In this document: piece by piece, positions 21,541-31,399 of the stretch
Position numbering within the stretch: the stretch's first letter is position 1
Layout: every line of letters starts with the position of its first letter
From: Catonia carolina
Lineage: Eukaryota > Arthropoda > Insecta > Hemiptera > Achilidae
NCBI GenBank assembly: GCA_035578175.1
Contig: JAQMRL010000002.1
Span: 130,946,171 to 131,010,170, forward strand
Direction of reading: 5' to 3'
DNA: 64,000 bases
Translations under genes and position numbers: made by a program
Notes under the pieces: generated by a model
Database searches by the model: none
Seen by the model: the letters and a program-made list of their open reading frames with translations, nothing else
Told to the model about the DNA's origin: nothing

Positions 21541-23757
21541 TTATTCTTCTTCTTCTTCAAGTGCCGTCTCCGCGTCGGAGGTTGGCGATCATCATTGCTA
21601 TTCTAACTTTCGAAACAGCTGCTCGGAACAGTGACGTGGAGTTGAGACCAAACCAATCTCTCAAATTCTTCAGCCAGGACGCTTTCCTTCTGCCCGGCCG
21701 GCGCTTTCCTGCTATCTTTCCTTCCATTATCAGCTGAAGAAGTCTGTATTTCCCGTTTCGAATAACATGGCCGAAGTACTGCAGTTTTCGTCGCTTGATG
21801 TCGTATAGCAGTTCCATCTCCTTACCCATTCGAGTCAGTACGTCCGTGTTTCGTACTCTGTCGGTCCACGATATACGGAGCATGCGGCGGTATAGCCACA
21901 TCTCAAACGCCTCCAGCCTCCTTTCTAGAAGTTTCGTTAGTGTCCATCCTTCCTGCCCATAAAGAAGTACAGGAAGTACGTAGCACCTCAGAATTCGGAG
22001 CCTCGTGTTGAGACTAAGATCACGTTGGCACAATAGGTGTTTTAGTTTCGTGAACACTGCTCTGGCTTGCTCGATACGCGCTTTAACTTCCTGACCGTAG
22101 TCCCATTTGTCATTTAGGTAGCACCCAAGGTATTTGTACGTGTGCACCCGTTCAATGGCGGAGCCAGCGAGTGTGATTCCTGCGTTGACCGTCTCTTCAC
22201 CGATCACCATGAACTTGGTTTTACGTATATTCATCCGTAGTCCGTATGCATTGCTAATTGTGTTGACGCGTTCCAGCAACACTTGGAGATCTTCCTCGCT
22301 ATCTGCAATCAGCGCTGTATCGTCGGCATATCTCAGGTTGTTGATGCCCTCTCCATTCACTATAATGCCTTCTCTGCATCCATCCAAAGCTTCCGACAAA
22401 ATGGCCTCCGAATATAAGTTGAAGAGCATCGGTGAGAGCACGCATCCCTGTCTAACCCCACGGCGGATTTGCACTTCCTCCGACAGCTCCTCTCCCACTC
22501 GCACCTTGGCACATTGGTTCCAATATAGGTTGGCGATAATTCTTATGTCGCGATCATCGAGGCCCACTCGTTGCAAAATTTCTAGCATCCTGTCGTGTAG
22601 TACTTTGTCGAATGCCTTCTCGTAGTCAATGAAGCACAGAAATACGTTCTTGTCCATATCTCGGCATCTCTGAACGAGGACATTCATGGCAAACAAGGCG
22701 TCTCTCGTGCCGAAGCCTCCTCGGAATCCAAACTGTGTGTCTGTCATTTGTTCTTCGCACTTTTGGTAGACCCGTTCATGTATTATTTTCAGGAAAATCT
22801 TCAGAACGTGGCTCATTAAACTAATCGTCCGGTGTTCTTCGCAGCGTTTCGCATTAAGCTTCTTCGGTATAGGAATGAACGTCGACTTAAGCCATTCATC
22901 TGGGATCACGCCAGTCTGATATACTTTATTGCACAAAGACGTCAGGGAATCCAGGTCTTCCTCATTCAATGTTTTGAGTAGTTCTGCGTGCACCTCGTCT
23001 GGTCCTGGTGCTTTTCCCGACCTCATCTTACTGATGGCTCGTTTTACTTCCTCTTTGAGAATATCCGGTCCGGTTACCGTGGTGGTCACGGCTGGGTGTG
23101 CTGCCCGGTCATCTGCAAATAGCTGGCTAACATAACGCTCCCACACCTTAAATTGTTCGGAAGTGGTGGCCACTATGTTGTCATCCCCATCCACGAGCAC
23201 TCCAACGTTTTGTCTGAGCCGTTTGCCTGTCATCTCTTTGATTTTCTTGTGGAGATGAAAAGAGTCCTGCTTGTTCTGTAACTCTTCTATCTCAGCACAT
23301 TGTTGGCTCATCCATTGGTCTTTCGCTGTTCGGATCTTGTTGCGAATCATTTTGTGAACTGTTTTATATTGGGGGCGGTTTTGCGTCTTGCAACCACGCC
23401 GTTGCTCCATAAGATCGAGAATCTCCTCCGTCATCCAGGGTCTGTGTTGTTGCTGCTTGTTGGCCTTCAAGTGTTTCTTTCCCGTTGCAATTAATAGATT
23501 CTTTACATCCGTCCATTGGGTGTTGACATCAACGTGGTTGTTCATGTTTTCTAAACCCCTTTTCAGGTCTTCCCGGATGTTCTCGCAAAGATCGGCGTTC
23601 TGCAATTTGCGGACGTCAATTCTGGCTTTTATGGTGCATTTCCTGGTCGATTTAAGTCTAATTTGAAGCCTTCCTGATAACGGATTGTGGTCCGACGCGA
23701 TGTCTGCTCCTGGATACGTACGAACTGCGGTCATGCAGTTCCGGAAGCGTAGAGTTA
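21541..23757 (-). mobile_element. 5'-truncated non-LTR retrotransposon (RTE-like LINE)
   Basis: The element is on the minus strand. Its 3' end is the ORF stop TGA fused directly to (AGA)n-like sequence and ATAA at 21541-21559, so there is practically no 3' UTR and the tail is a short microsatellite. The 5' side stops about seven codons above the conserved RFRN-x-x-x-A-V-x-T-Y-P-G-A-D motif, where the frame meets a stop (about 23765). Most of the endonuclease and any ORF1 are therefore missing. It replaced about 61 bp of SINE-A copy 5, and some 30 bp of uncertain origin (23757-23786) lie at the 5' junction. No target-site duplication was found. It is visibly richer in G+C than its surroundings, which fits a recent arrival. 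Confidence 0.85.
21557..23734 (-). CDS. LINE endonuclease-reverse transcriptase, N-terminally truncated
   Basis: A 725-codon open frame. Residues 1-20 hold the end of the apurinic-like endonuclease, including the catalytic S-D-H-N at 14-17. A linker (about 30-225) follows. The reverse-transcriptase core runs from about 225 to 515: PxKK and HRTISLMSHVLKI (290-313), QFGFRGGFGTRDA (334-346), motif A FLCFIDYEKAFD (365-376, Asp370), motif B GVRQGCVLSPMLFNL (426-440), motif C YADD (469-472). Then come the YKYLGCYL segment (533-540), the thumb-like EAFEMWLYRRML (608-619) and the basic GKRRPGRRKASWLKNL tail (676-691). All catalytic RT residues seen are intact with no frameshift, but the endonuclease is lost, so it is not autonomous. 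The listed Met is an internal residue, not a true start. Close in style to insect proteins labelled endonuclease-reverse transcriptase (RTE-type); clade not proven. Confidence 0.9.
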   Translation of the reverse strand: MTAVRTYPGADIASDHNPLSGRLQIRLKSTRKCTIKARIDVRKLQNADLCENIREDLKRGLENMNNHVDVNTQWTDVKNLLIATGKKHLKANKQQQHRPWMTEEILDLMEQRRGCKTQNRPQYKTVHKMIRNKIRTAKDQWMSQQCAEIEELQNKQDSFHLHKKIKEMTGKRLRQNVGVLVDGDDNIVATTSEQFKVWERYVSQLFADDRAAHPAVTTTVTGPDILKEEVKRAISKMRSGKAPGPDEVHAELLKTLNEEDLDSLTSLCNKVYQTGVIPDEWLKSTFIPIPKKLNAKRCEEHRTISLMSHVLKIFLKIIHERVYQKCEEQMTDTQFGFRGGFGTRDALFAMNVLVQRCRDMDKNVFLCFIDYEKAFDKVLHDRMLEILQRVGLDDRDIRIIANLYWNQCAKVRVGEELSEEVQIRRGVRQGCVLSPMLFNLYSEAILSEALDGCREGIIVNGEGINNLRYADDTALIADSEEDLQVLLERVNTISNAYGLRMNIRKTKFMVIGEETVNAGITLAGSAIERVHTYKYLGCYLNDKWDYGQEVKARIEQARAVFTKLKHLLCQRDLSLNTRLRILRCYVLPVLLYGQEGWTLTKLLERRLEAFEMWLYRRMLRISWTDRVRNTDVLTRMGKEMELLYDIKRRKLQYFGHVIRNGKYRLLQLIMEGKIAGKRRPGRRKASWLKNLRDWFGLNSTSLFRAAVSKVRIAMMIANLRRGDGT

Positions 23758-23785
23758 TAAACGACTTTAAACAAAGTTATTAAGC

Positions 23786-23985
23786 TTGACCCTGTGGTGA
23801 ATGAAGTGAAGGTGTCATTTGCAGGACGGAAAGTAGGTGCTTTTCGGAGGGCCTGGCATGCTGATAAGCATTCTTTTCCACTCTGTGAGGAAGACAATAG
23901 TAAACCACCTCAATCCTCGTTTTAACTTAGTAAAACCTCTAAAGGTTCAAACCAGCCTTTCGGCTGTTGACCAAAGCAACATGGA
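23786..23985 (+). repeat. SINE-A copy 5, right part
   Basis: The family resumes at GACCCTGTGGTGAATGAAG and runs to the tail GGCTGTTGACCAAAGCAAC. Together with 21409-21540 it makes one copy lacking about 61 central bases. Part of the antisense of this piece appears as a spurious 79-codon minus-strand ORF. Confidence 0.82.
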
Positions 23986-24449
23986 ACATAATACCTATAA
24001 TATAGCCTAATAAATATAGGAAATACATAATACATTACTATAGGAAATACTAAGGAAGATTGTTTCTTTCATATAAAAAGGTTAACTGAGATAAAATATA
24101 AAGTAGGACTACCAACTAATTTCTGCTTTTAATTTCCGTATTTTCACAGGCTAGAGCACCTTAATTCAATCGTTTTCCTGATATAGCCTAACTTATGTTT
24201 GCCTCAACAACTAACAATGGTCTAATAGCTAAACGTAATACATTCTATTCGTAATATTAATTCTAAAATAACTTGTAACAGAAAGTGCCTGTAGTATTAA
24301 ATTTATAAAAGTAGGCTATGCCTAAGTGATTTTAAATGCAAAATAAAAAATATTAATTTACAAAATAAAATAAAAGTTTTATTTGAAATTGATGGATTCA
24401 TTCAATAGACCTGCTAAAAAACATAAAGAGATTTGTGTTAGGTTAGGCT
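23986..24449. other. A+T-rich sequence, nothing recognised
   Basis: No coding or repeat match. Several TAGCCTA/TAGGCTA motifs. Confidence 0.5.
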
Positions 24450-25020
24450 AGTCTCACGTCAGAATTTATAAGGAAGAATAATGTCAGGTATGCGATGTAG
24501 TTAGTGGTGGTTCGCAACAGTGGCGGTTGTGAAGATAATAACCCTATTTGTTGGGAAGAGAAAGAAATAATAATAACAGATAGAGCCTACAACGTAGTGT
24601 AGAGTGTAATGTAATAGAGAGAAGTAGCAGAGTCTGAGCTGAGAGAACAGTATCTTCTGCTTGCTCTATTGTTGCAGACCCCCCTCTTAGCTTACAGAGT
24701 TATGCTTTATGACGAAGTACCCGGCGAGCTTTCCTATTGGCTTTTCACATGACGTACGTAACGCCTTCCCCTCCAGATATGCTCCGCCTCTAATAATCAT
24801 CTTTCATACACGGTATATGGAACTTATATTTTCCCCACTCAACCCAGAGCTACCTTACAGTCGACTTCAGAACAGCACACAGTGCCGCTATCACGTACGT
24901 ATAGCACAACACAACGCGCCGCTCCCTATCACATACAAACACTCTTTCATATTTTGTTCATACTTCCAAACAAAGAATAATTTACACTTAGACTATTATT
25001 TACTTTTATATTGCATTATT
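24450..25020. other. G+C-richer, repeat-free island
   Basis: More balanced composition than its surroundings, with a CCTATTGGC (CCAAT-box-like) stretch at about 24732, palindromic ACGTACGT-type sequence near 24754 and CACGTACGTA near 24893. A 104-codon ORF (24709-25023) runs across it but shows no domain and low-complexity residues. It could be a promoter or other regulatory region; this is a guess from composition only. Confidence 0.3.
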
Positions 25021-25043
25021 TAACGCTTACTTTTATTAGATAT

Positions 25044-25446
25044 GTTGTTGTTAATAAGGTCATCAGATGAAAGGCTGGTTTGAACCTGTAGAGGTTTTAC
25101 TAAGTAAAATGAGGAGTGAGATGGTTTACAATTGCCTTCCTCACTGAATGAAAAAGTACGCTTATCAGCATGCCGGGCCCTCTGAAAATCACATATTTTT
25201 GACTCTGCAAATGACATCTTTACTTCATTCACCCCAGGGTCTGGCTGTATAATAAAATTCATTACTTTCAGAGGAGATAGACCTAACTCTGATTAGTGTC
25301 TTTTACACCTCTACCTCTTCTGTTCTTATATTATTCAGTAATTTAATTGGCTGACCATGTGATATGAAATAGAACTATTTATTTTAGCCTGGCAACGAGC
25401 AGATTGAGTGACCATAATGTGACACTCCCCTGTCTGTTATGGGCAG
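25044..25446 (-). repeat. SINE-A copy 6, full length
   Basis: Runs from the tail (GTTGTTGTTAATAAGGTCA) to the 5' end (CTGTCTGTTATGGGCAG). TTAGATAT flanks both sides (25036-25043 and 25450-25457), a possible 8-bp target-site duplication. At 25276-25283 this copy has TAGACCTA where copies 4, 7 and 9 have TA. The internal ORF is open for about 80 codons. Confidence 0.86.
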
Positions 25447-25734
25447 TTGTTAGATATATTATTTTGCATTATCACAAAAAAAAATTAGCGCATAACGAAA
25501 AAATTAATTGCTCTTTAAATAACACAGTAGTCTAACAATTTAAGACGTTATTCTTAATAACCTAATGAGTTTTTATTCGTAGTTACGCTATCCTTAATAG
25601 CGTAAAGTCTCGAAATCGATTCCCGGCTAAAATCTAGACATTAGTAGCTAATATTAATATTATCGTTTAGCTCATCCGCCTTTCCCTTTGTATGTTTAGG
25701 ATTTATACATTATAAATAAAAAACTTAAGTCATC
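25447..25734. other. Non-coding, with a tRNA-like B-box fragment
   Basis: CGATTCCCGGCTAAAATCTAG near 25617-25637 resembles the SINE-C head after its B box. Too short to call a copy. Nothing else seen. Confidence 0.35.
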
Positions 25735-26266
25735 TACATAAAAAATTCGATGTAGGTTATGTGTGTGTGTATGTTCCCCTTTATCTCCTAAATTACTGAA
25801 CCAATTTTCATGCAGTTTTTTATGTTGTAACTATGATGCCAGTGCAGGTTTGAGGTTAGTCTATTGATACCCCTAAAAAGTTAGCCATAAAGGGTTGAAA
25901 ATAATGTTTATGTCCTACATTAAGGCTTATATGAGGTTAGATAATCTGCTGCTTTTAAACCACCTGATGTGATTCAAATAAAGATTTGTCATAAATAAAG
26001 TCATATGATTTAGCAAATAGCGACGTGGTGCTAACGATCAGCTGGTGACTACATCACATGATAGGCCTAATTTTATTGTATTTTATTATGTAGGCCTAGA
26101 TACGATTTTGTATTGTTGAGTATTTTATGAAAGTAAAGTTCAGTGTTTCTTTAATTTGTTCTAATTTTCTTTTAATTGGTTGAGTGATGAATTTCTGCTA
26201 CATATTTAAAAAAAAAGTGATTACACCATTTTTCCGTGCAAAGCCACGACGAGGCAGGCTAGTTCC
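25735..26266 (+). mobile_element. Candidate non-autonomous element, Helitron-like 3' end
   Basis: Starts near CTACATAAAAAATTCGATGTAG (a small inverted repeat) and a (GT)n run at about 25761-25772. It then has a 'TCCTAAATTACTGAACCAATTTTCATG' type phrase common to dispersed insect repeats (given here as a loose description). It ends with CCGTGCAAAGCCACGACGAG followed by GCAGGCTAGT near 26238-26266. A CCGTGCxAAGCC...CTAGT end is typical of repeats that I associate with Helitron or RTE 3' ends in insects. Boundaries are uncertain and the middle may hold other sequence. Confidence 0.3.
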
Positions 26267-28080
26267 TAATAAAAAACTGAAAATAATATATTAGAACTTA
26301 ATTAGGACCTCATTTTACATGTTCATAAAGCTTGAATGTCGTTTAAAAACTCAAGACGATATGATAAAGAATATGTTGAAATAAGTAGGCCAATTGAAAT
26401 TGCATCCGGTTTTCACTTTCAGTAGGCTAATCATACAGGTACGTGCAATGTGCATTAAGTCGTAAATGTGAAGATATTAATAGTATATTTACTTGATAAC
26501 ACATCATTAGCCTAAGGTAAATGATCTAAAACTGCAACGTAGAAGTTTTGGTACTAGCAGAAAAAATATATTAAAAAATTGAAATTTTATTTCATATTTA
26601 TCTCCGTTTAGGATAACATTTATAACCCATTAGCTTATAATACCATGACTTAATAATTAAAGGAATAATTATCACATTTTTTATTGAAACAAATGGGATG
26701 TGAGATGTCTTATTTTTTTGGGCTGCTATTTAATTTATAGGATCATAAATATTTATAAAAAACTTAATCAGTTCATTAATGCAATTTAATATTAGATTAT
26801 ACAATATTATAAATTTCTTTATATTGAAAGTACCGGACATTAAAGTGTTAACTATAGTTACAAAGCTATCATTGGCAGGAAGTGATATTGAAGTTAATTT
26901 TAATAATAGTCTAAATAAATTGATATCAGTCGGGTATTTGTCGTTCAATTAAAGTCATTGCTTTAATACAGACCTATAGGATACTGTAGGTCGATTCTAA
27001 AGGGAATAATAATCGCCTATTTAAATAATATAATACCGCCTCTCAAAATTGTATCAAGCCTTTAGATTTAAACAGTAGGCCCCTAAGTATTTTAATGTTA
27101 GTTTTACTGTATTCCCCCCTCGTCCAGCCGTTTTCTCTTCTCCCTCAAAATGACCCTCCTAACCAATAATAAACCTACAGGACCCATTATTATGATCATC
27201 GTGAGCCTATAAAAAACTATAACATTAAATTTATCATGTTAAGTATAATTTAATTTTATATTAAATCAATTATTTCCTGTTGTTATTATATATTTAACTG
27301 AACTGTTAAATCTGTTAAACGTTATTCAGAATGCATTTAGTAGATTTGTAGAATATATATTATGTTAATTAAGAAAATCTGAAGAATTTAAGTAGGCCTA
27401 CCAGGAAATCTTTATTTTCTACATTTAACACTATAAAATAATCATTTACATATATAATCAAGTATTAGACCTCCTTAGTTACCGTTTTATACTAATACAA
27501 CTAGTGTAAAAGAAAACAATGGAAATATTAATTATTTCTATTATTAACATAAGCTAATAATAGATAACCTAAAGAATTTTAATCATTTAATGGATATCCG
27601 AACTTTGTTGTGCTTTAGATCTCGTACGAAACCGAAAATAATTAGGCTACATAAAAATTTCATACCTGTCCCTGTTCGTTAGTAACAAAATAGATAAGAC
27701 TTGCTTGATTTTTTGTATTTTCTTGACAAGATTCTTTGATTGGGTCAAGTAAATGTTGAACCTGAGGAAAGTAAAATTATTATGTTTAGTAGAGGTATTT
27801 CTATTGGATTAGGGCCTATGTTTAATTTGTGTGGTTTTGAAGGGAATTTTATTTAATTAATAAATATTATGTTGTTATTTTTTTATTGTGTGTGTTAAGT
27901 TTAGTATTAAAATTAGATAATAAAATAATATGCTTTCTGTGAACGTGGAGAAGGTCTATATTTTGTGTTTTTACCAAGTTCACAAAGCCTGCTGAAATTT
28001 CAGCACTTAACTTAATTCTTAGCTGTTCAAAACTTACCAGTTGCAGTTGCAAAATAACTAAGAAATATTCAACTAGGTAC
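26267..28080. other. A+T-rich sequence with one local repeat block
   Basis: About 26800-26870 (AAATTTCTTTATATTGAAAG, TACCGGACATTAAAGTG, TTAACTATAGTTACAAA) recurs at 28969-29031 and partly at 28513-28565. No coding match. ORFs at 26730-26948 and 27867-28124 have no recognisable domain. Confidence 0.5.
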
Positions 28081-29035
28081 TCAGGAACAACAGTCGATTT
28101 TTTGCTTCGATGGGAGGAACACATTAATTGTTCACGTAAGAATCTGAGAAAAATTAAAACATTTAGGCTTATTATTTGAGAAACTTATTAGTATCCTTGA
28201 AATTGACACCGAGAAAACTATTTAGGCACTTCTGTCAGTGTATACACTCTTAAAGTGTAATATTTCAGGTAAGGAGATCTTGAGAAAGCTACTAAATAAA
28301 GTATTGTGTACTTTTTTATTTATTTATTTAACATCGAATCAACTACAATGGTCATTAGCGACGACGTTGGCTTGTAACTAACTGTGTATAATGAAGGATG
28401 AATGATTTTTTTGTAACGATGAAAATATGCCGTGCCTGAGCGGCAATCGCATGATGAGAGGCGAGCACATTATCAACTATGCCAATGCGGCCGGCATGTA
28501 CTTTTATTAGATTACAATATTAATATATTTCTTTAGTATATTGAAAGTAGCCTCCCGGATAATAATTTAGGAATAACAGTCAAATGTTGATTCGATGGAA
28601 GAAACTTATTAATCGTTTACGTTAGAATCTCAGAGAAACTATAGCCTTCAGGCCTAATTATTTGAGAAACTTATAAGGATCCTTGAAATTAACACCCAGA
28701 AAACTAGCTATTTTTTTCTGTCTCTGTAGTCACTCTTGACTTACGAGATTGTGAGTTGGAGAGGTGGTTTTTATTCGAGACCCCGTTGGTAGTTCAGAAA
28801 TGAATTTTAATAATTACAAATAGAAAACTGCCCCGCAACCTGTCAGACCAACTTTTTGCAGAATTTTAAGTGATGTAGTAGGCCTATATTTCAGATAGAT
28901 AGGCTATATAGGGGAGATCTTGAGAAAGCTACAATAGTATTGAGTGCTTTTATTATTTTACAATGTTAATAAATTTCTTTATATTGAAAGTAGCCTCCCG
29001 GACATTAAAGTGTTAACTATAGTTACAAACCCTCA
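28081..29035. repeat. Degenerate local duplication, interrupted by SINE-D
   Basis: Block 28109-28310 matches 28592-28745 and 28914-28960 (TTGAGAAACTTAT...ATCCTTGAAATTRACACC; GAGATCTTGAGAAAGCTAC). A second block (ATTTCTTT...GAAAGTAGCCTCCCGGA) is at 28513-28565 and 28969-29005, with a relative at 26800. The copies are diverged by point changes and indels. SINE-D copy 1 sits inside the first copy, so the duplication or its template predates that insertion. Confidence 0.6.
28318..28497 (-). repeat. SINE-D copy 1 with target-site duplication
   Basis: On the minus strand it runs from a tRNA-like head (ending at 28497) to an A-rich TAAATAAATAAAT tail at about 28318-28332. GTACTTTTTTA (28308-28318) and GTACTTTTATTA (28498-28509) flank it. 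The B box has decayed compared with copy 2. Confidence 0.7.
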
Positions 29036-29212
29036 AACAATTTAAATAAACAAACACCTAATTCTTCCTGAAAAAGTGAGGAACGTGCTATATGAGCAAC
29101 ACTTTTCTCACTTGGCTTTAAATTTTATAAGCTGCTAGAACAGAATGAAATTAAATTTAAGAATTCAATGCAGAAATGGATAATTAATGTTAGAAGGGAA
29201 GACGGAAATGAT
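29036..29212. other. Non-coding spacer
   Basis: Nothing recognised apart from the left target-site duplication of SINE-D copy 2 (GACGGAAATGAT, 29201-29212). Confidence 0.5.
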
Positions 29213-29382
29213 TTTTTTTTTTGTTTAACGTACGACTGTTCTGCAATTACTGCTAATGCAGACGGTGAAGGATAAAATTATTTTTCGTAACGTATGAAAA
29301 TATGCCGTACCTGAATGGGATTCGAACCCAAGACCGCATGATGAGAGGCGAGCACGTTATAAACTGCGTCAATGCGGTCGGC
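29213..29382 (-). repeat. SINE-D copy 2, tRNA-derived, 12-bp target-site duplication
   Basis: On the minus strand it begins with a tRNA-like head: A-box-like TTGACGCAGTTTATAACG, a loop CTCATCA, and a consensus-quality B box GGGTTCGAATCCC (about 29307-29319). It ends in an A-run at 29213-29220. GACGGAAATGAT (29201-29212) and GACGGAAATAAT (29383-29394) form a 12-bp duplication with one mismatch. The CTCATCA loop is close to the CTCATAA loop of elongator tRNA-Met, suggesting a Met-tRNA origin. It is not a functional tRNA: the stems do not pair fully. Confidence 0.82.
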
Positions 29383-29394
29383 GACGGAAATAAT

Positions 29395-29689
29395 GGTACG
29401 TAAAACACAGATATAGAAAATGTCGTAAACGCGATATAATAGTCCATGAATATTCTTAAGATTAATTTATAAAATGTATCAGTCTCTGAATCATAGATTT
29501 TAGTAGGTTAATTTTTAAAAACTCCTTCATAAATATTGTAGCCTACGGTTAAATTCGGTTGTAAAATAGCATTATAATAAATAATATTACGGATTTCATT
29601 AAATTTAGCAAACACTGTATTACTTTATCCCAACTTTCATAAATAATTCTAGACTTTGAAGAATAGAGAAGAGAACGAGTAAAATCTTT
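29395..29689. other. A+T-rich sequence, nothing recognised
   Basis: No coding or repeat match. Confidence 0.5.
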
Positions 29690-30060
29690 GAGATTATGGG
29701 TTGTATGTACTCGCCCATTCGTTTGCCTTTCCCGTCGCCGTTAATTGTAAATCTTAAGGTCCAGTTCATCATGATGTCTACAAACGGTTTCGAGTGTTTA
29801 CAAATGAAATGGGATGGTATATTTAGAAGAATACCAACAAGAGTACGTGCTACCGGCTCTATTCTGTAGATCTGCAATCAAATCTATTGGAAACTGGACA
29901 ACGGAACGGAGGGAGTGGGTGGTGGAACCACTCAGTAGTCGATTCAGTATTTACAGAAACTTCCCTTTCCTATTTCACATTTCCTTCGCTCATAAACACA
30001 CAAAAGGGACGAGATAGAGTGAGAGAGATGTAGCCTATAGAAAGAGAGATAAAATGATAG
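29690..30060. other. G+C-richer, repeat-free island
   Basis: Contains CCGTTAATTGTAAATC (homeodomain-like TTAATTG) at about 29737 and two GTTTACAAA-type forkhead-like words (TCTACAAACG at 29776, GTGTTTACAAATG at 29796). Overlapping ORFs on both strands (29620-29877 minus, 29814-30017 plus) have no domain. Candidate regulatory sequence only. Confidence 0.25.
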
Positions 30061-30600
30061 GAAGAGAAATCACTTATCTATTCGTGATGTAATTCAAAAT
30101 CTGGGACTATAATTCTGTTAAGTCAAATATTGGAATACCAAACAACTGATTGAATACTCACTCAATATTACAGTAGTACTTAACCTATAAATTTGTTACA
30201 TCTAACTAAAATACAATACTGTATATCCTACGCAAAAATTCACTTAACTTTTAGAATTACATTTAGCTTAAGCCTACAATATCGAATTACCATCAGTTTT
30301 CCATTTGAGCATACAACAGAATTAAATAGGACTTCATCTAAAATCATTAAAAATAATATCAAGAAAGTTAGGAAAATTTCTGAATTACATCTTTACAGTA
30401 TTCAACTTCTCTTTCAATATTTGTCTTGTGATATATTCATAAACTGATTAATGAAGGCGAACACTATAATATTGATAATTAATTAGTTTTATTAGCCTAT
30501 AGAATGTTTGGATGTCCTAATCAAGGTTTTTGCAAAAGTTTCCTATTGGCCACCCCATTTGAACGCCTGGTCCGTCACCGTTTTCCGTTCTATACACTAG
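30061..30600. other. Non-coding with a dispersed-repeat fragment
   Basis: About 30510-30600 (GTCCTAATCAAGGTTTTTGC, AGTTTCCTATTGGCCACCCC, GCCTGGTC) is related to 18783-18870 and 9338-9400. The family is otherwise unidentified. The 84-codon ORF at 30193 shows no motif. Confidence 0.4.
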
Positions 30601-31399
30601 CATAATATACTGATTCCGTGTCCGGAAATAAATTTCGACTTTCTGCATTTCTAAAATTTATAAAATTTCTGACATTTCGACTTTTTTCGTTACAGTCAAT
30701 TTAGAACTACTATATATGTTACTCCGTTATTTTCTTGCTCAATTTATTATTTTGGAGCTTGAGTTTTATCTTCATTACTTTTCATTCACTTCGTTATGTT
30801 ATTTATCTTAACTTTTCCTCCGGAAATTGATTATCTTCAATTATCTTTCTGAATTTATATCGTTCATTACAACTTTATCTACGAGTAGGCTATCAGAATT
30901 GAATAACATTGAGTCTTTTCTTTTGTTTCTTATAACAACCTTGGTTCATTTTCTTTGCTATTAGGTAATTTAGGTGTTTTAAAATTTTGTGAATCTTTCT
31001 TTTTTGGTTCAACTTACCAGATGTTCTTACAAGTTTACTATTTTGTTTTTTATTTCATCTGATATGTTATTGATCATTTTCCTTTCCTTTTGATTCTTCC
31101 TTTTGATTTGATTTTTCATTCCTTTAGATTATGTATTCAGTTTTCTAGAAGAATATTTTTATTACTCTTCTTTCTTTAGAAGGACACTTCGTTTACACCT
31201 TTTACAGTAGCCAATAGTTAAGTTTCTGTTGCGTACAAGTTCTTCTGTTAACGCAACTTTCGTTTCCTATAAAAGATTTTTATTTTTGTATGTATGACTT
31301 TATTTATTTCCTAGTTTTGAGATTTTTCATGTGTAATTGTGTTGTATTTGTTGTTAAAATATTCCTCAGATTTTATATTTCTGTTAATATTGGCCAATG
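30601..31399. other. Strongly T-rich stretch on the plus strand
   Basis: For about 800 bp T clearly outnumbers A on the plus strand, unlike the neighbouring A/T-balanced sequence. No ORF or repeat family was recognised. Such asymmetry can come from transcription or an inserted pyrimidine-rich element; neither is shown. Confidence 0.4.

Noticed and set aside
22134..22625. 163-codon plus-strand ORF
   Set aside because: It is the antisense of the LINE reverse-transcriptase frame and has no independent support; the same holds for plus-strand ORFs at 21507, 22929, 23300 and 23388.
23658..23897. 79-codon minus-strand ORF
   Set aside because: Spans the LINE/SINE-A junction and reads SINE-A backwards.
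25036..25457. hAT transposon, from the 8-bp duplication at SINE-A copy 6
   Set aside because: Other copies have 10, 11 and 14 bp duplications, there are no terminal inverted repeats, and the tail is a simple repeat; retrotransposition fits better.
29213..29382. Functional tRNA-Met gene
   Set aside because: Promoter boxes are good but acceptor and anticodon stems do not pair properly, and the locus has a tail and target-site duplication typical of a SINE.
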